A DNA stretch of 64,000 nucleotides, from positions 6,529,366 through 6,593,365 of the forward strand of contig OX463846.1 in the NCBI GenBank assembly GCA_949825065.1, given 5' to 3'. The position numbers were made by a program, and so were the translations under genes. The notes below the pieces were generated by a model. That model searched no databases. It saw only the letters and a list, made by a program, of their open reading frames with translations, and had not been told where the DNA came from. Of this stretch, positions 46,070 through 56,399 are shown piece by piece (position 1 is the stretch's first letter; every line of letters starts with the position of its first letter). The DNA comes from Odontocerum albicorne. Lineage: Eukaryota > Arthropoda > Insecta > Trichoptera > Odontoceridae.

Positions 46070-47160
46070 AGCGTTAATGTAAAGTAAATGGTTTAAATTC
46101 TGAAAAAATACGGAATAGTGAAAAGCTTTTAACATAACATTAATATGTAAAAGTTTTTCAACTACTGACATTGAGATGAAATTTGTTAAAAAAAAAAACG
46201 ATTTCACACAGAATTTTTAATTCAGGATTTATTAAAATCTGAAACTTTTTTCAATTATTAAATACGAAGAGTTGAAGGAACTTATTTCATGAATTAGAAA
46301 ATTATCTTATTAACCAAACATATATTATTCTAGGTCTCACGCTTTTGATCCTGTCAGTGAGGATTTATAGACGGCCGGTATAATCTTTTTAAATTGGGTG
46401 CTTTGGCATTAAAGTTGATGAATAAGGATTTATTATAATTACATTGTAGCTCTCGCTAAGGTTAATCCATTCACTTGCTTTATCGCCTCAACGAAATCAA
46501 CGTTTATACAAGAGATCCTGAAATAATGATTCCTTTTATGTTCCTTATCAAAGGATTAAAGGATTCGTGAACCATTATTGGGAAAACCATAAGGATATAA
46601 CATTAAAAATACGCTATTTTTCTATTAATTTTCTTTGTTATTGGGTTTATTTTATAAATAGAAGAAAATAAATCTTCATCGCTCGCTTTTTTATTGTGGG
46701 CATCTGCTATATCTAGAACTTGATGAAGAAGAAGAAAAGGACAATTTTATATATCCTCATTTAGAGAGCAAACTCTCCTCAAGGGTTTGTCTGCTTTTCA
46801 ATTGAGACAGTTTTGCTTGAATAAATCAGTTGTAATGTTTATTTACTATAAGGGATGGGTCCGTTTATAATCCGTAAACAAATAAATGAATTAATTGTAT
46901 AAATAAATAAATAATTGTGTCCGTGACTTGACTTTAGAGGATACACCACGTTGAACAGAAATCGAAAAAAAAAGAAGTACGCATTAATCGAATTATTATT
47001 TTAATTAGGTTTTTACCACCAGTGTAGCAACACCAGTGTAGATACATCAAATCTTACATTAGTATCGTAAAGTTTGACGTTTTTAATGGTATACGTGCTC
47101 AGAAAGTTTTGACATACGAGTGCTATTTGTGTTATTTATAGTGACTTGAAAAAATCATCT
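46070..47160. other. No recognised gene
   Basis: AT-rich; no supported feature. Confidence 0.4.
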
Positions 47161-47169
47161 CAGCCAAAA

Positions 47170-48087
47170 ATGGAATTAAATTTTGAACATTGTGCGATGA
47201 TTTTTTTATGATTTTCGACGTGGACTAACTCAACAGTGTGCCGATCAACTCGTTTCGACTTTTGATGATAAAGCACCATCCCGGGCCACTGTGTTTCTCG
47301 GGTTTTCCGAATTCAATTGTGGTCGTAGTTCGCTCCATGACGAATTTCGTGAAGGTCGTCCAAAATCGGTTGTTTTGCCAGAAAACATCGATGCTGTGCG
47401 TGAACTGATATTGCAAGATCGTCATGTGACTCATCGTGAGATTGACGCATGTTTGGGTATTAGTTCCACTCGCACACATTCAATATTGCATGAACATTTG
47501 GCCGTCAAAAAGATTTGTTCGCGTTTGATACCGCATAATTTGACAATCGCTCAAAAAAGGCTCGTGTCGATTGGTCCAAAGAAATGTTGAAAAAATTCGT
47601 TCGCGGTGCTTCAAAAGACGACTATAAGATTATAACAGGCAAAAAATTATGGATTCTATAGATAAACAGCAGTCGACTGTATGGGTATTTCAAGACGAGC
47701 CAAATCCAAAAAAAGTTGTTCGCGCACAAAGTACTTCAAAGCAAATTGTGGCTTGTTTCTTCAGTATAAATGGTCATGTCGCAACAGTGCCTTTAGTGAA
47801 ACGTTGTACGGTCAATTTTGAATGGTACACCACCATTTGTTTGCCAGAAGTGTTCGGAGAAATGAGGAAAACCAACCGCCGAAGATGGATCATTCTCCAT
47901 TATGACAATGCGAGCTCTCACACATCTGTTCAAACAAGTGACTTTTTGAGCACTCAAAACATCAAACTGAGGAGTCATCAGCCGTACGGACCTGGTTTAG
48001 CACCCATTGACTTCTTTTAGCGCTATGTTCATGAGTTACAATATTAAATCAGTTGGAGAATGACCTGAAAATGAAACTAGCCTGAAA
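47170..48087 (+). pseudogene. Mariner transposase, multiply broken
   Basis: This is a degraded mariner transposase of the type common in ants and other insects. It starts MELNFEHCAMIF at 47170, frameshifts at a T run, then reads RRGLTQQCADQLVSTFDDKA, REGRPKSVVLPENIDAVREL and the IPHNLTIAQK linker up to 47590. After another shift, DWSKEMLKKFVRGASKDDYK leads to TGKKLWIL, where the family has TGDESWIY; the first catalytic Asp is replaced. The third frame (47649-48020) carries KQQSTVWVFQDEP, LHYDNASSH with the second Asp, and LAPIDFF with the third, 34 residues apart. The C-terminus is missing; a hAT MITE begins at 48088. Confidence 0.88.
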
Positions 48088-48710
48088 CAACGGTCTCTTT
48101 TTTTTCATTGTGTGTGCGGCCCATCAACTTATATGTGCAAGAAAAAAAGAGGGAAGTGCGAAAATTGCATATGCATTGCATGCATAGATTAAACTAAGTA
48201 GTCAACATAATGTGCCATGAAATCATAAATTACATTTTTCCAACATTATTACCAAGTTTACGGGAATTAATAAATTTTTCCGGTGGTGAAACGAGACTGA
48301 GGGAGGTTGTAAAATCTATGGGAGTCAAATGGCAGACTTTATTTTTCTGTATCAATAAACAAATATTTGTTCTAAACAAAAAATCCACTTATGTATTTTT
48401 AAATGAATAATAAATAAATAAACTAAATAATCTGAATATGTCATAAATTAAAAAATCATGGTCACCCTTCTACACTATTCTTTCCTTACGGCGCGTGGAC
48501 TCTATAGGGTGTTTTCATGTTTCGCACACATCTCAAAGAAAAGAACCTGAGAACTCATCATAAAATATCAAATAAAATATATAATTGCGCAAAACAAAAT
48601 TTGGTTACAAGTTCCTTTCTTTGGGATGTGTGCGGAAGATGGAAACATGTGTGCGGACAATTGATAATAAATGTGCGGCCGCACACGCGTACACCTTAGA
48701 GGGAACGTTG
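48088..48710 (+). mobile_element. hAT-type MITE, family N, copy 3 (longest)
   Basis: This 623-bp element has a perfect 8-bp duplication GCCTGAAA (48080-48087 and 48711-48718). Termini are CAACGGTCTC on the left and, as reverse complement, CAACGTTCCCTCTAAGG on the right. GTGTGCGGCC follows each end. The internal inverted pair ACACATCTCAAAGAAAAGAA / TTCCTTTCTTTGGGATGTGT matches copies 1 and 2. It lies at the broken end of the mariner. No hAT transposase. Confidence 0.87.
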
Positions 48711-48729
48711 GCCTGAAATCAAAATATAC

Positions 48730-49165
48730 TTTTAATCGAGACACATTTGTAAGTTTGATTAACAATCGAATTTATTCTTAATTTTATAACTTGCAGCGAA
48801 TTACTTTGAAAAATATATATTTTATACAAATAAGGAAAATAGGTACAATATATGGAAACACTGTTTAATTAAAAAAATTCCTAAATCTTCTATACTCTGT
48901 GTCACAATGTCAACCCGGGAGATAGCGCGTTGCCTTCTAAATTGATATTAGCCAATCGCAAGTCTAGAGGCTGTGCGAGGCTATAGTTGTGTTACATATG
49001 AGTGTGTGTCATTCCCCTTCCTGCTATAGGGTTATCAAGTTCTTGTTTACAGTATATGTGATACACACAGCCAGCTTATCCGAGAGAATTATCATTTGAA
49101 GTTTTTTTTTAATATTAGATATTTCAACTAAAACATCAATATTGAAGCTGTGCACTTAATCAAAA
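48730..49165. other. No recognised gene
   Basis: No supported feature. No mariner C-terminus was found downstream of the MITE. Confidence 0.4.
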
Positions 49166-49188
49166 ATCAACAACAAGTTATAGACATT

Positions 49189-49318
49189 GTAATTTATTTA
49201 TATCAAACACTGTTTATTCCACGTTTATTCACAAAAAAGTGGAATAAACAGTGTTTGATAAAAATAAATTACAATGTACGAGTATTTAAACCTCTGCAAC
49301 GTTAATGTCTTAACTATA
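49189..49318 (+). mobile_element. Hairpin-headed short element H4, short form
   Basis: This 130-bp copy has the shortest loop. TATCAAACACTGTTTATTCCAC pairs exactly with its return copy, and the pairing extends outward into ACATTGTAATTTA / TAAATTACAATGT. The tail is slightly altered (GTACGAGTATTTAAACC) and ends CTTAACTATAAA. The flanks, 49170-49188 and 49320-49338, agree at 18 of 19 bases (ACAACAAGTTATAGACATT). Confidence 0.75.
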
Positions 49319-49479
49319 AACAACAAGATATAGACATTTTTTTAATACTTTTTAATGTATGACGCAAAAGTATCAAGTGACATAGTTTTACAACAGACCC
49401 TTGTATTGCACGTTACTTTATTTGTATTTTGTTCAACTAAACAGGATTATTGCTACATGACAATCTCTTTCAACTTATT

Positions 49480-49740
49480 AGAAAATTATGAAATAGACTG
49501 TAAGTGAAAACCAGATTAAAACCCTTTTCAATACTTGATTACACTACACCCATACATTACATCACACATACTCGTAAATACATCGATTGTGTTACTTTCA
49601 CAAATCGGAATAACTACAAAGGTTTGTCTTATCTTGGTAAGCTTTCTGCGATTTTCCTATTGAATATATTTTTTCTAAATATATGCTAATGCGGGGAAAT
49701 ACCCAATTTAATGGTCACCGCCCACATCCACACTCCACTT
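49480..49740 (+). repeat. Repeat family Y, copy 1
   Basis: Shares CACAAATCGGAA, CTACAAAGGTTTG, TTTTCTAAATATATG and their spacing with 50570-50705 and 58770-58895. A parallel to the upstream half (CAATCTCTTTCAAC, CCAGATTAAAACCC) lies at 59380-59560. No ends defined; class unknown. Confidence 0.5.
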
Positions 49741-49909
49741 ATTTGAGAAAGAGAGCCTTTGAGGAGATTATGAACTCTAAATGGTGTCATAAAATTATCC
49801 TCTTATTATTTGTCATATAAAAAGAACCTGTGTTTTTTGAATCTAAGAAAATATATTTTGTTCACTTTATGGTGTTATGTAAGTTGAAATTTCAGCATAA
49901 TTAAATATA

Positions 49910-50568
49910 TAGATCGTTCAGCCAGAAGAGTAATTTTGCAATAGTGTGAATAGCGCTCCCTGTATTACACAACTGATGTAGTGGTATTGGTTTTAGAATG
50001 CCACACAATTGATTTGCGCAGAGCGCACGTTTGTATTGTTGTTAAAATACTCGGTAATTAGAAAAACACTACCATTTCGAAATTAGGAGTGCGATTTTTT
50101 TTGTCTAATGTAATGTACAATTCAACAATTTTTTAAAGCTTAGAATATACTTTGTTAAAACTAAAAGTTTCCTAGAACTTAGTATCACTCCAACCACTAT
50201 TATTTTAAAACTTTATTATTTGGCATTTTAATTATGATACATTAAAATGTTAAATAATTTTACATTCATTTTATTTTTATGTGCAATATAATTAAAGCTG
50301 ACGAACATTTGTACTTTATAATACTTGTACTTATATTTATTTTTAATCTTGAAAAATTCCATTATTGTTTTTTAACGTTTCTTGGAAACTGCCATGCCTA
50401 AACACTTAATATGTTAAATAAACTTACTTTCATTTTATTTTTATGATTATTACAATTTAAGCTGACAGCATTTTTAATTTACAAAACGTGTGTGATCATT
50501 TCAATGTTTGAATATTAAATATTATTTTTATATTTTTTTGCTTTTTCACTTCATTAAACCAATAAATT
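49910..50568 (+). mobile_element. TIR element family X, copy 1
   Basis: Starts TAGATCGTTCAGCCAGAAGA after TA (49908-49909). The segment 50170-50568 reappears inverted at 63635-64000, again next to the same 40-base terminal motif. I infer that the intact element has this motif as terminal inverted repeats at TA sites and that this copy has lost its right end. No transposase was seen. Confidence 0.55.
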
Positions 50569-50569
50569 G

Positions 50570-50705
50570 TATTCAACTCTGTTTTATAAATACAAATCGG
50601 AAGATTTACAAAAGTTTGTTTGTAGTCTTGTCTTCTCTTGAAAAGTTTTCTGCGGTTTTCTTACCATATAGATTTTTCTGAACATATGCAATAATAATGG
50701 GTTCA
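50570..50705 (+). repeat. Repeat family Y, copy 2
   Basis: Contains ACAAATCGGAAGATTTACAA, TTTTCTGCGGTTTTCTTACC and the TTTTTCTGAACATATGCAA end. Begins where TIR-X copy 1 is truncated. Confidence 0.5.
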
Positions 50706-50784
50706 AGATTCTTTTTTTTTTAATCTCGGTGTTTTAAAACTTGTCCTTTTTATTATATCACAATTAATATTATAAAAATACATC

Positions 50785-50875
50785 TGGATTCCAGTGGGAA
50801 TAAAACCTGTAACCTTCAGACTAGAAAAGAGGCATGGAAGGGCTACTACTACTTCCATACCAACTAGGGCATGGA
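50785..50875 (-). repeat. tRNA-derived SINE head
   Basis: Minus strand: CATGCCCTAGTTGGTATGG (A box), then GAAGGTTACAGGTTTTATTCCC (B-box region) and a T-rich end. Separated by the 49-bp array from another tRNA-like head at 51278. Confidence 0.5.
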
Positions 50876-50913
50876 AGTCATTCTTCTCAGACGTTAGACA
50901 AGCTCTTTTAAAA

Positions 50914-51178
50914 TCATACCCAATCAGTGTTTTATAGTATTCATAAGAATCAGTGTTTTATAGTATTCATAACAAATTTTATATAAAATCATACCCAATC
51001 AGTGTTTTATAGTATTCATAACAAATTTTATATAAGATCATACCCAATCAGTGTTTTATAGTATTCATAACAAATTTTATATAAGATCATACCCAATCAG
51101 TGTTTTATAGTATTCATAACAAATTTTATATAAGATCATACCCAATCAGTGTTTTATAGTATTCATAACAAATTTTAC
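50914..51178 (+). repeat. 49-bp tandem array, ~5 copies
   Basis: The unit contains CATACCCAATCAGTGTTTTA and ATTCATAACAAATTTTATAT. The last four units are nearly identical; the first is shortened. Confidence 0.88.
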
Positions 51179-51277
51179 ATCCTACCTTAAATTTTTCTTG
51201 GGTTATCAATTCGTGATAATAATAATCAGGAAATATTAATATTTTCAATCATAAAGTGGTTCATTACAAAAAATCAA

Positions 51278-51326
51278 GAAGTCAGGGGTCTTACCAATTA
51301 GGTCACGGGCCTTTCATGGGAATATA
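51278..51326 (-). repeat. tRNA-like SINE head (A-box part)
   Basis: Minus strand reads GTGACCTAATTGGTAAGACC, a good A-box context. The B box is not obvious before the tandem array. Confidence 0.4.
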
Positions 51327-51454
51327 GATAGAATATATATAAAAAGTCTTCATGCAATACAAACATGGAGGACGGTGATGTGACAGTTCTTCGTTTCTTG
51401 ATGATTATGGAAATTAAAATTATCTCTTATGGTTTCAGTCTATGTTGATCTTAT

Positions 51455-51645
51455 TTTTATTAATACATGACAAGAAATCTATAAATACACAATTTGCGAA
51501 AAAACAACAAGTAATTTAATTTGGACACACAATTATAATGGATATAAGTTTGTTATAAGATATAAGTTTGTTACTTTTCATTTGTCGTGTCTCCAGTAAA
51601 CTAGGCTGATGCCTGTATCTCACTGAGGACAAAGACAAACACTTC
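51455..51645 (-). repeat. LINE-D UTR fragment
   Basis: Minus-strand copy of the last 190 bases of LINE-D, including TTGTTGTTTTTTCGCAAATTG and the TTACTTGT block. A 21-base direct duplication of GATATAAGTTTGTTA lies inside. Confidence 0.6.
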
Positions 51646-51649
51646 ATTC

Positions 51650-52890
51650 ACTTAGACCCCTTTTTATTTAAGTTTTACTTTGGTTGACTTAACACCGGTG
51701 TTTTGAAGAGTATAAAAAATAACTTTTGATTTCATCAACCCTTAGTGCCCCTGCTGTGTATATTTACAAGGAGATATAGAATCTCTAAAGCACGAGCTGA
51801 ATGCATCAAATTTATTATGTTTTGACAACCTCTCTAAATCCTTAAGCCCCAAAAAGATGAAATGTGTTTTAAGCTGACTTGGGAAGTCTTAATAATGAAC
51901 TGTTTACACGATGTTTGGAGATTAAAAGATGGAATTTGTTGCACAAAATCTTATTTCGTTTAATCGAATTGAATATTTGTCATATTTTACAAAACTATTA
52001 AAAAAAAAATTAAAATCTAATATCTAATACTTGGAAAAAACTAATTGAAAGGTGAAAAGTACGACACACAGACTAAAGCTGGGTGATTAGATAAAAAAAG
52101 TGTACAGAGCTATTTTGTCCGCCTACCCCAAATGCACATAATGTCGTTTATGATGTTTGCTGATCAATTTCGTAGAAATTTTGACTTGTGTAAAACACAT
52201 TTTTGTTTGAATATAATTTTTTGCTGTTAAGTATACCATATTTTCATTAAATTAATATGATTGGTTAACTTAAACTTAATTTACAATTGAAATTATGTTT
52301 ACACATACTAGTACATAACTATGAAGACTTAATAATGATAAGAAATAGTCTAATAAAAAGTCAGTAGGAAGGTTCAAAAGTTACCGGTATGAACGAACTA
52401 GAGCGTGTAAGTTCTAGCATATAAACGACATTTGATTTCTTCCGGGCTTACTTTTTCTTTTAAATAAAATGATAACCACGCTTTATCCAACTCTTTACGT
52501 TTCAGAATATAACGAAATAACACGTCTTCTATCGGCTCTAGTTGACATACAACTGAGGGTATAGGTATCCAATTTTAACTTTAACTCCACCTAACTGTAA
52601 CTTATTAAGACCGGAAACCTACAGTTTCATACTTTTTTGACAAAAACCTTATTATTCAGATGTCCTAGAGTTGGTGTTTGAAGACATAAAACAATTTAAG
52701 TATTAATGCGTAAACTTCACTTTATAAAACTTTCCAAGTCGACTAATTATATTTTATGAATATTAAGGTTTAAGAATCTCCATGCGCCTTTATTATGTTA
52801 ATGAAAAATACTTTTATGCTCTATTATAAAAGCGCTAACGACTGTGAAGTTTTACTTGCTGAGCAATTCTTTCAAATTAAAATCTATATA
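51650..52890. other. No recognised gene
   Basis: 1.2 kb of AT-rich sequence without supported features. Confidence 0.4.
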
Positions 52891-52894
52891 TTTA

Positions 52895-53712
52895 CGTGGG
52901 TCGCCCAGAAAGTAAAGAACGTTTTTGGCATAATTAAATAAAAAACGAAAGATATCAACACAAAACTTTATTTACAAAGTCACAGTACCTTATTCTATTT
53001 ATCAATGTAGTCGCTATAGCTATCAAGACACTTATTGTAACGTGAAACGAATTTTTCAATTCCGATGTTATACTCTTCTACCGCCAAAGATTTGAGCCAG
53101 GATGTCACTTCGTGTTTGAGGTCTTCATCGTTTGTGAACTGTTTTCCACCCAAAAATTCCTTTAGTTTCGAGAATAAGTAAAAATCCCTTGATGCCAAGT
53201 CAGGGCTGTAAGGAGGATGTCCTAAAATTTCCCACTTAAGACCTTGAAGTTCTCGCTGTATTCGTGCTGATGCATGAGGCCGCGCATTGTCATGAATCAA
53301 AACCACCTCTCCCGACAACATTCCACGTCTCTTGTTTTGGATGACGCATCCAAGTCGTTGAAGAGTTTCACAATAGGCCTCTGAATTTATTGTGTGTCCT
53401 CTTGGCATAAACTCTACGTGGATCAAACCCTTTCGGTCCCAACTGTGCTTAAAGTTGCATGTAAATTTCGATAGGCCGAACATTTTGTGCATTCAGAAAA
53501 CGAATGACACTACGCACTTCACATTTGGCGGGATTTTCGATGGGCGCAGCCATTTTGAAAGGTTACAGAACAATGACGCACGACCATTCAGCAACAAAAC
53601 TCGGCTCGCACTCAAACGAGGGAAGGAACTAACTGGCGCGCATACGATCACGGTGGTTGGGGGTCAGCGCATGGCGTGGTGCGCTATCGTTCTTTACTTT
53701 CTGGACGCGTCT
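52895..53712 (-). mobile_element. Internally deleted mariner
   Basis: This element of about 818 bp has ends sharing CCAGAAAGTAAAGAACG (52905 forward; 53690-53706 reverse complement) and adjacent TA on both sides. A full mariner is about 1.3 kb, so roughly 0.5 kb of the middle is missing. Confidence 0.75.
52995..53553 (-). pseudogene. Mariner transposase, N- and C-terminal parts only
   Basis: On the minus strand an ATG at 53553 opens MAAPIENPAKCEVRSVIRF, the family's N-terminus, but the frame ends after about 34 codons. A second frame picks up at WDRKGLIHVEF and runs to 52995. It has LIHDNARPH with the second catalytic Asp and PYSPDLASRDFYLF with the third, 34 residues apart; the usual Pro-Ser before the last Asp is Ser-Arg here. 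Helix-turn-helix, linker and the first catalytic Asp were removed by the internal deletion. The product cannot be active. C-terminal NKCLDSYSDYI matches the family end. Confidence 0.85.
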
Positions 53713-53714
53713 AT

Positions 53715-54265
53715 TATTTATTTAAATGAGTACTTACAAAAAATGTACAAAAAAGATAACAAATAATCGATTAAAATATAAAACGATTAATTTAAAAGTA
53801 ACAAGAGTCCACAATGTGTAAATTAATATAAATTTATATTCAATGTACATTATTTCATTTTTTAATAGAAATTCCCATAATTTTTCCAAAAGCCTGAACA
53901 CAAAGTGTTCAAATTTTGATTAAAATGGATTCGATTGCAAAATATTATTAAAGGCATATCAATGTGCTCAAAAATGTTCCGTTTCATTGGGCTAACAAAT
54001 TAAATTTCCGCAAAAATCGGGTTTCGCGTTGATAACTGAATTTTAGGCGTCAAAAATGTCCAGCAAAATTTTCACTCCATTAATCTAGGCTCCATCAAGC
54101 GTGGTTATCTGCGTGGTAGAATGCTACCCTGCAATTAAATGAAGCATTACGTTAAGCATTTGGGTGTGAATTATGGTAAATATTCTTAAAAATATTACAT
54201 GAACAATTTTTTCTCCTTATTCGAAGAACAATACTTCTGAAACTATGTCCAATAATCATGGTATT
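53715..54265. other. No recognised gene
   Basis: AT-rich; no supported feature. Confidence 0.4.
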
Positions 54266-54267
54266 TT

Positions 54268-54327
54268 CTGTGGCCTAATTGGATAGACGATTGAATTCCA
54301 CCCGGGGGTTAAAATTCCCAAAAAGTC
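54268..54327 (+). repeat. tRNA-derived SINE head
   Basis: GTGGCCTAATTGGATAGACG (A box) and GGGGGTTAAAATTCCC (B-box-like) at tRNA-like spacing. No stem closure. Confidence 0.5.
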
Positions 54328-54639
54328 TCAGTCTGGTAAAATAATTCATCTGGTAGCACTATTCGCCCACTCAACCAATGCGAGTAATGTTGCCTCTTCA
54401 AATACACGTGGCACATTGCGAAATCCGTGCCTGCTGAAATGATTCAAACTCACAATATTCGATTGATGGAGCCAAAGACAATCATGTCTCCCAGCTACGC
54501 TATTTAATACGTTTCCATAACAAATTCGGACATTTTAATGTGTATCGTATGTGAAATTTATCAACGCACTGACATAATCAATTCAATTATATAATTGATT
54601 GAACAGATGTATAAAAAAATAAGATGTTAAGTATTACGA

Positions 54640-54965
54640 AGAAGAGGGCGTTGAGATGGTTTGGGCATGTGTAAACGAATGAATGAAGAAAGACTAACCA
54701 AACAGATAAATACTGCAGATATGAGTGGAAGACGTGTGAGAGAAAGACCAACGAAAGTATGGTTGGATCAACTAAATGATATCCTGAAAGAAAGAAAAGT
54801 GGAAAGTCAGAGAAATCGTAAAAATTGAATGAGAAGGTATATGGATGTAGAAAAGGTAAAGGATGTGTGTCGAGATAGGAAAATAATCGCTTTGTTCTCT
54901 CTGCCTACTCCGACAGAGAAATGGCGTGATGGTATGTATGTGTGTATGAATAAAAAAGTCCTTCT
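54640..54965 (+). pseudogene. LINE-A 3' end
   Basis: This copy encodes the LINE-A tail in sense: KRALRWFGHV-like start, EERLTKQINTADMSG, RPTKVWLDQLNDILKERK, a stop, then MRRYMDVEKVKDVCRDRK and WRDGMYVCM. It ends with the family terminus TGGCGTGATGGTATGTATG. Frame is nearly continuous. The RT core is missing, so it is 5'-truncated. Confidence 0.75.
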
Positions 54966-55041
54966 GGACAAAACTTTAGAAAAAATACTCTTTTTCTTGT
55001 CCAGATCGATTATTTTCTTCTTTGTCTACTTGTATTTCTTC

Positions 55042-55560
55042 ATACCGAAGGTTACCAATGATCACATGCTCGCAAATGTCATATCATACTGAAAGTTACT
55101 AATGATCGCATACTCGTAAGTGTCATATCATACTAAAAGTTACTAATGATCTCATATTCTTAAGTGTCATATCATACTGAAAGTTATTAATAATCACGTA
55201 CTCGTAAATGTCATATCATATTGAAAGTTACTAATTATCACATACTCTTAAGTGTCGTATCATACGGAAAGTTACTATTGACCACATATTCGTAAGTGTC
55301 ATATCATACTGAAATTTACTAATGATCACATACTCGTAAGTATCATATCATACTGAAAGTTACTAATGATCACGTACTCGTAAATGTCATATCATACTGA
55401 TATCTTCTATTGATCACATACTCTTAAGTGTCATATGTTACAATATCATACTCAAAGTTACTAATGATCGCATACTCGTAAGTGTCATATCATACTGAAA
55501 GTTACTAATGATCCCATACTTGTAAGCATCATATCATACTGAAAGCTACTAATGATCACA
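55042..55560 (+). repeat. 44-bp satellite, ~12 copies
   Basis: Unit GTCATATCATACTGAAAGTT ACTAATGATCACATACTCGT AAGT (44 bases, shown in blocks) repeats with moderate divergence. It ends exactly where the TA-flanked MITE at 55566 begins. Confidence 0.88.
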
Positions 55561-55565
55561 ACGTA

Positions 55566-55954
55566 TATCGTCGTCATACAAGAGAAAGTGACCAACTAAC
55601 AAAATGCAAAATGTTCAGGAGAGCCATTTAACCATTTTTACACTTTTGTTTTCAATTTTTTTTTTAAACAAACGTATTCACATTTGTGATTTTTTTTGGG
55701 TGAATAGAAATGTTCATTGCTTTCAAAATAAAGAAATAATATTTTTGAAAATTTTCATACAATTTTGCTTGTAAAAAAATAAACATCAATGCAGATAGTC
55801 ATTTTAAACAAGTCAAGATATTATTATTATTCTTCCAAGTTCTTGCTGGGTTATTTCTTCCAGGCCACCATTATGTAAGTAAGGTGTCAGATAGTCATTA
55901 ATCACGTTTTCGCGAAAAATGCACTTGGTCACTTTCTCTTGTATGACGACGATA
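55566..55954 (+). mobile_element. TA-flanked MITE, perfect 30-bp inverted repeats
   Basis: This 389-bp element lies between TA (55564-55565 and 55955-55956). Arms at 55566-55595 and 55925-55954, starting TATCGTCGTCATACAAGAGA, are identical over 30 bases. The interior is AT-rich with no ORF. The perfect arms suggest a young insertion, of Tc1/mariner type. Confidence 0.83.
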
Positions 55955-55973
55955 TATCCTATCTTACCTTATA

Positions 55974-56015
55974 GGTGTCGGATACATCAGTTGATATACT
56001 GATGTATCCGATACC
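55974..56015. repeat. 18-bp-arm hairpin
   Basis: GGTGTCGGATACATCAGT pairs with ACTGATGTATCCGATACC (one G-T) across a 6-base loop. Function unknown. Confidence 0.65.
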
Positions 56016-56089
56016 TTTTGTATCGCATGATATGCCCAAGTATTCAAATTTCTTTTCTTTAACGGTGAGTATTACTTTTTGTCTCAAAT

Positions 56090-56147
56090 ACTATCGGAAA
56101 TCGAACTAGAAACCATCAAATAGAAGTTAAGCGTCCTACAAAATAGG
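56090..56147 (-). repeat. tRNA-like SINE head, degenerate
   Basis: Minus strand: TTTGTAGGACGCTTAAC then GGTTTCTAGTTCGATTTCC. Confidence 0.4.
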
Positions 56148-56170
56148 CTTCGAATATCGTTTATTTGTAC

Positions 56171-56391
56171 AGTGATAAGTAAGCGTTAATCGCCTGACTT
56201 AACAATAATGATAAGTAAGCGTTAATCGCATGAATTAACAATAATGATAAGTAAGCGTTAATCGCCTGACTTAACAATAATGATAAGTAAGCGTTAATCG
56301 CCTGACTTAACAATAATGATAAGTAAGCGTTAATCGCCTGACTTAACAATAATGATAAGTAAGCGTTAATCGCCTGACTTAACAATAATGA
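56171..56391 (+). repeat. 36-bp satellite, ~6 copies
   Basis: Unit includes GATAAGTAAGCGTTAATCGC and CTGACTTAACAATAAT. Almost no divergence. The 74-codon ORF on the minus strand (AINAYLSLLLSQ repeats) exists because the unit is a multiple of 3. Confidence 0.9.
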
Positions 56392-56399
56392 ATTTTATT

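Noticed and set aside
56161..56385. Repetitive 74-codon minus-strand ORF
   Set aside because: Entirely the 36-bp satellite read in frame; no flanking coding sequence.
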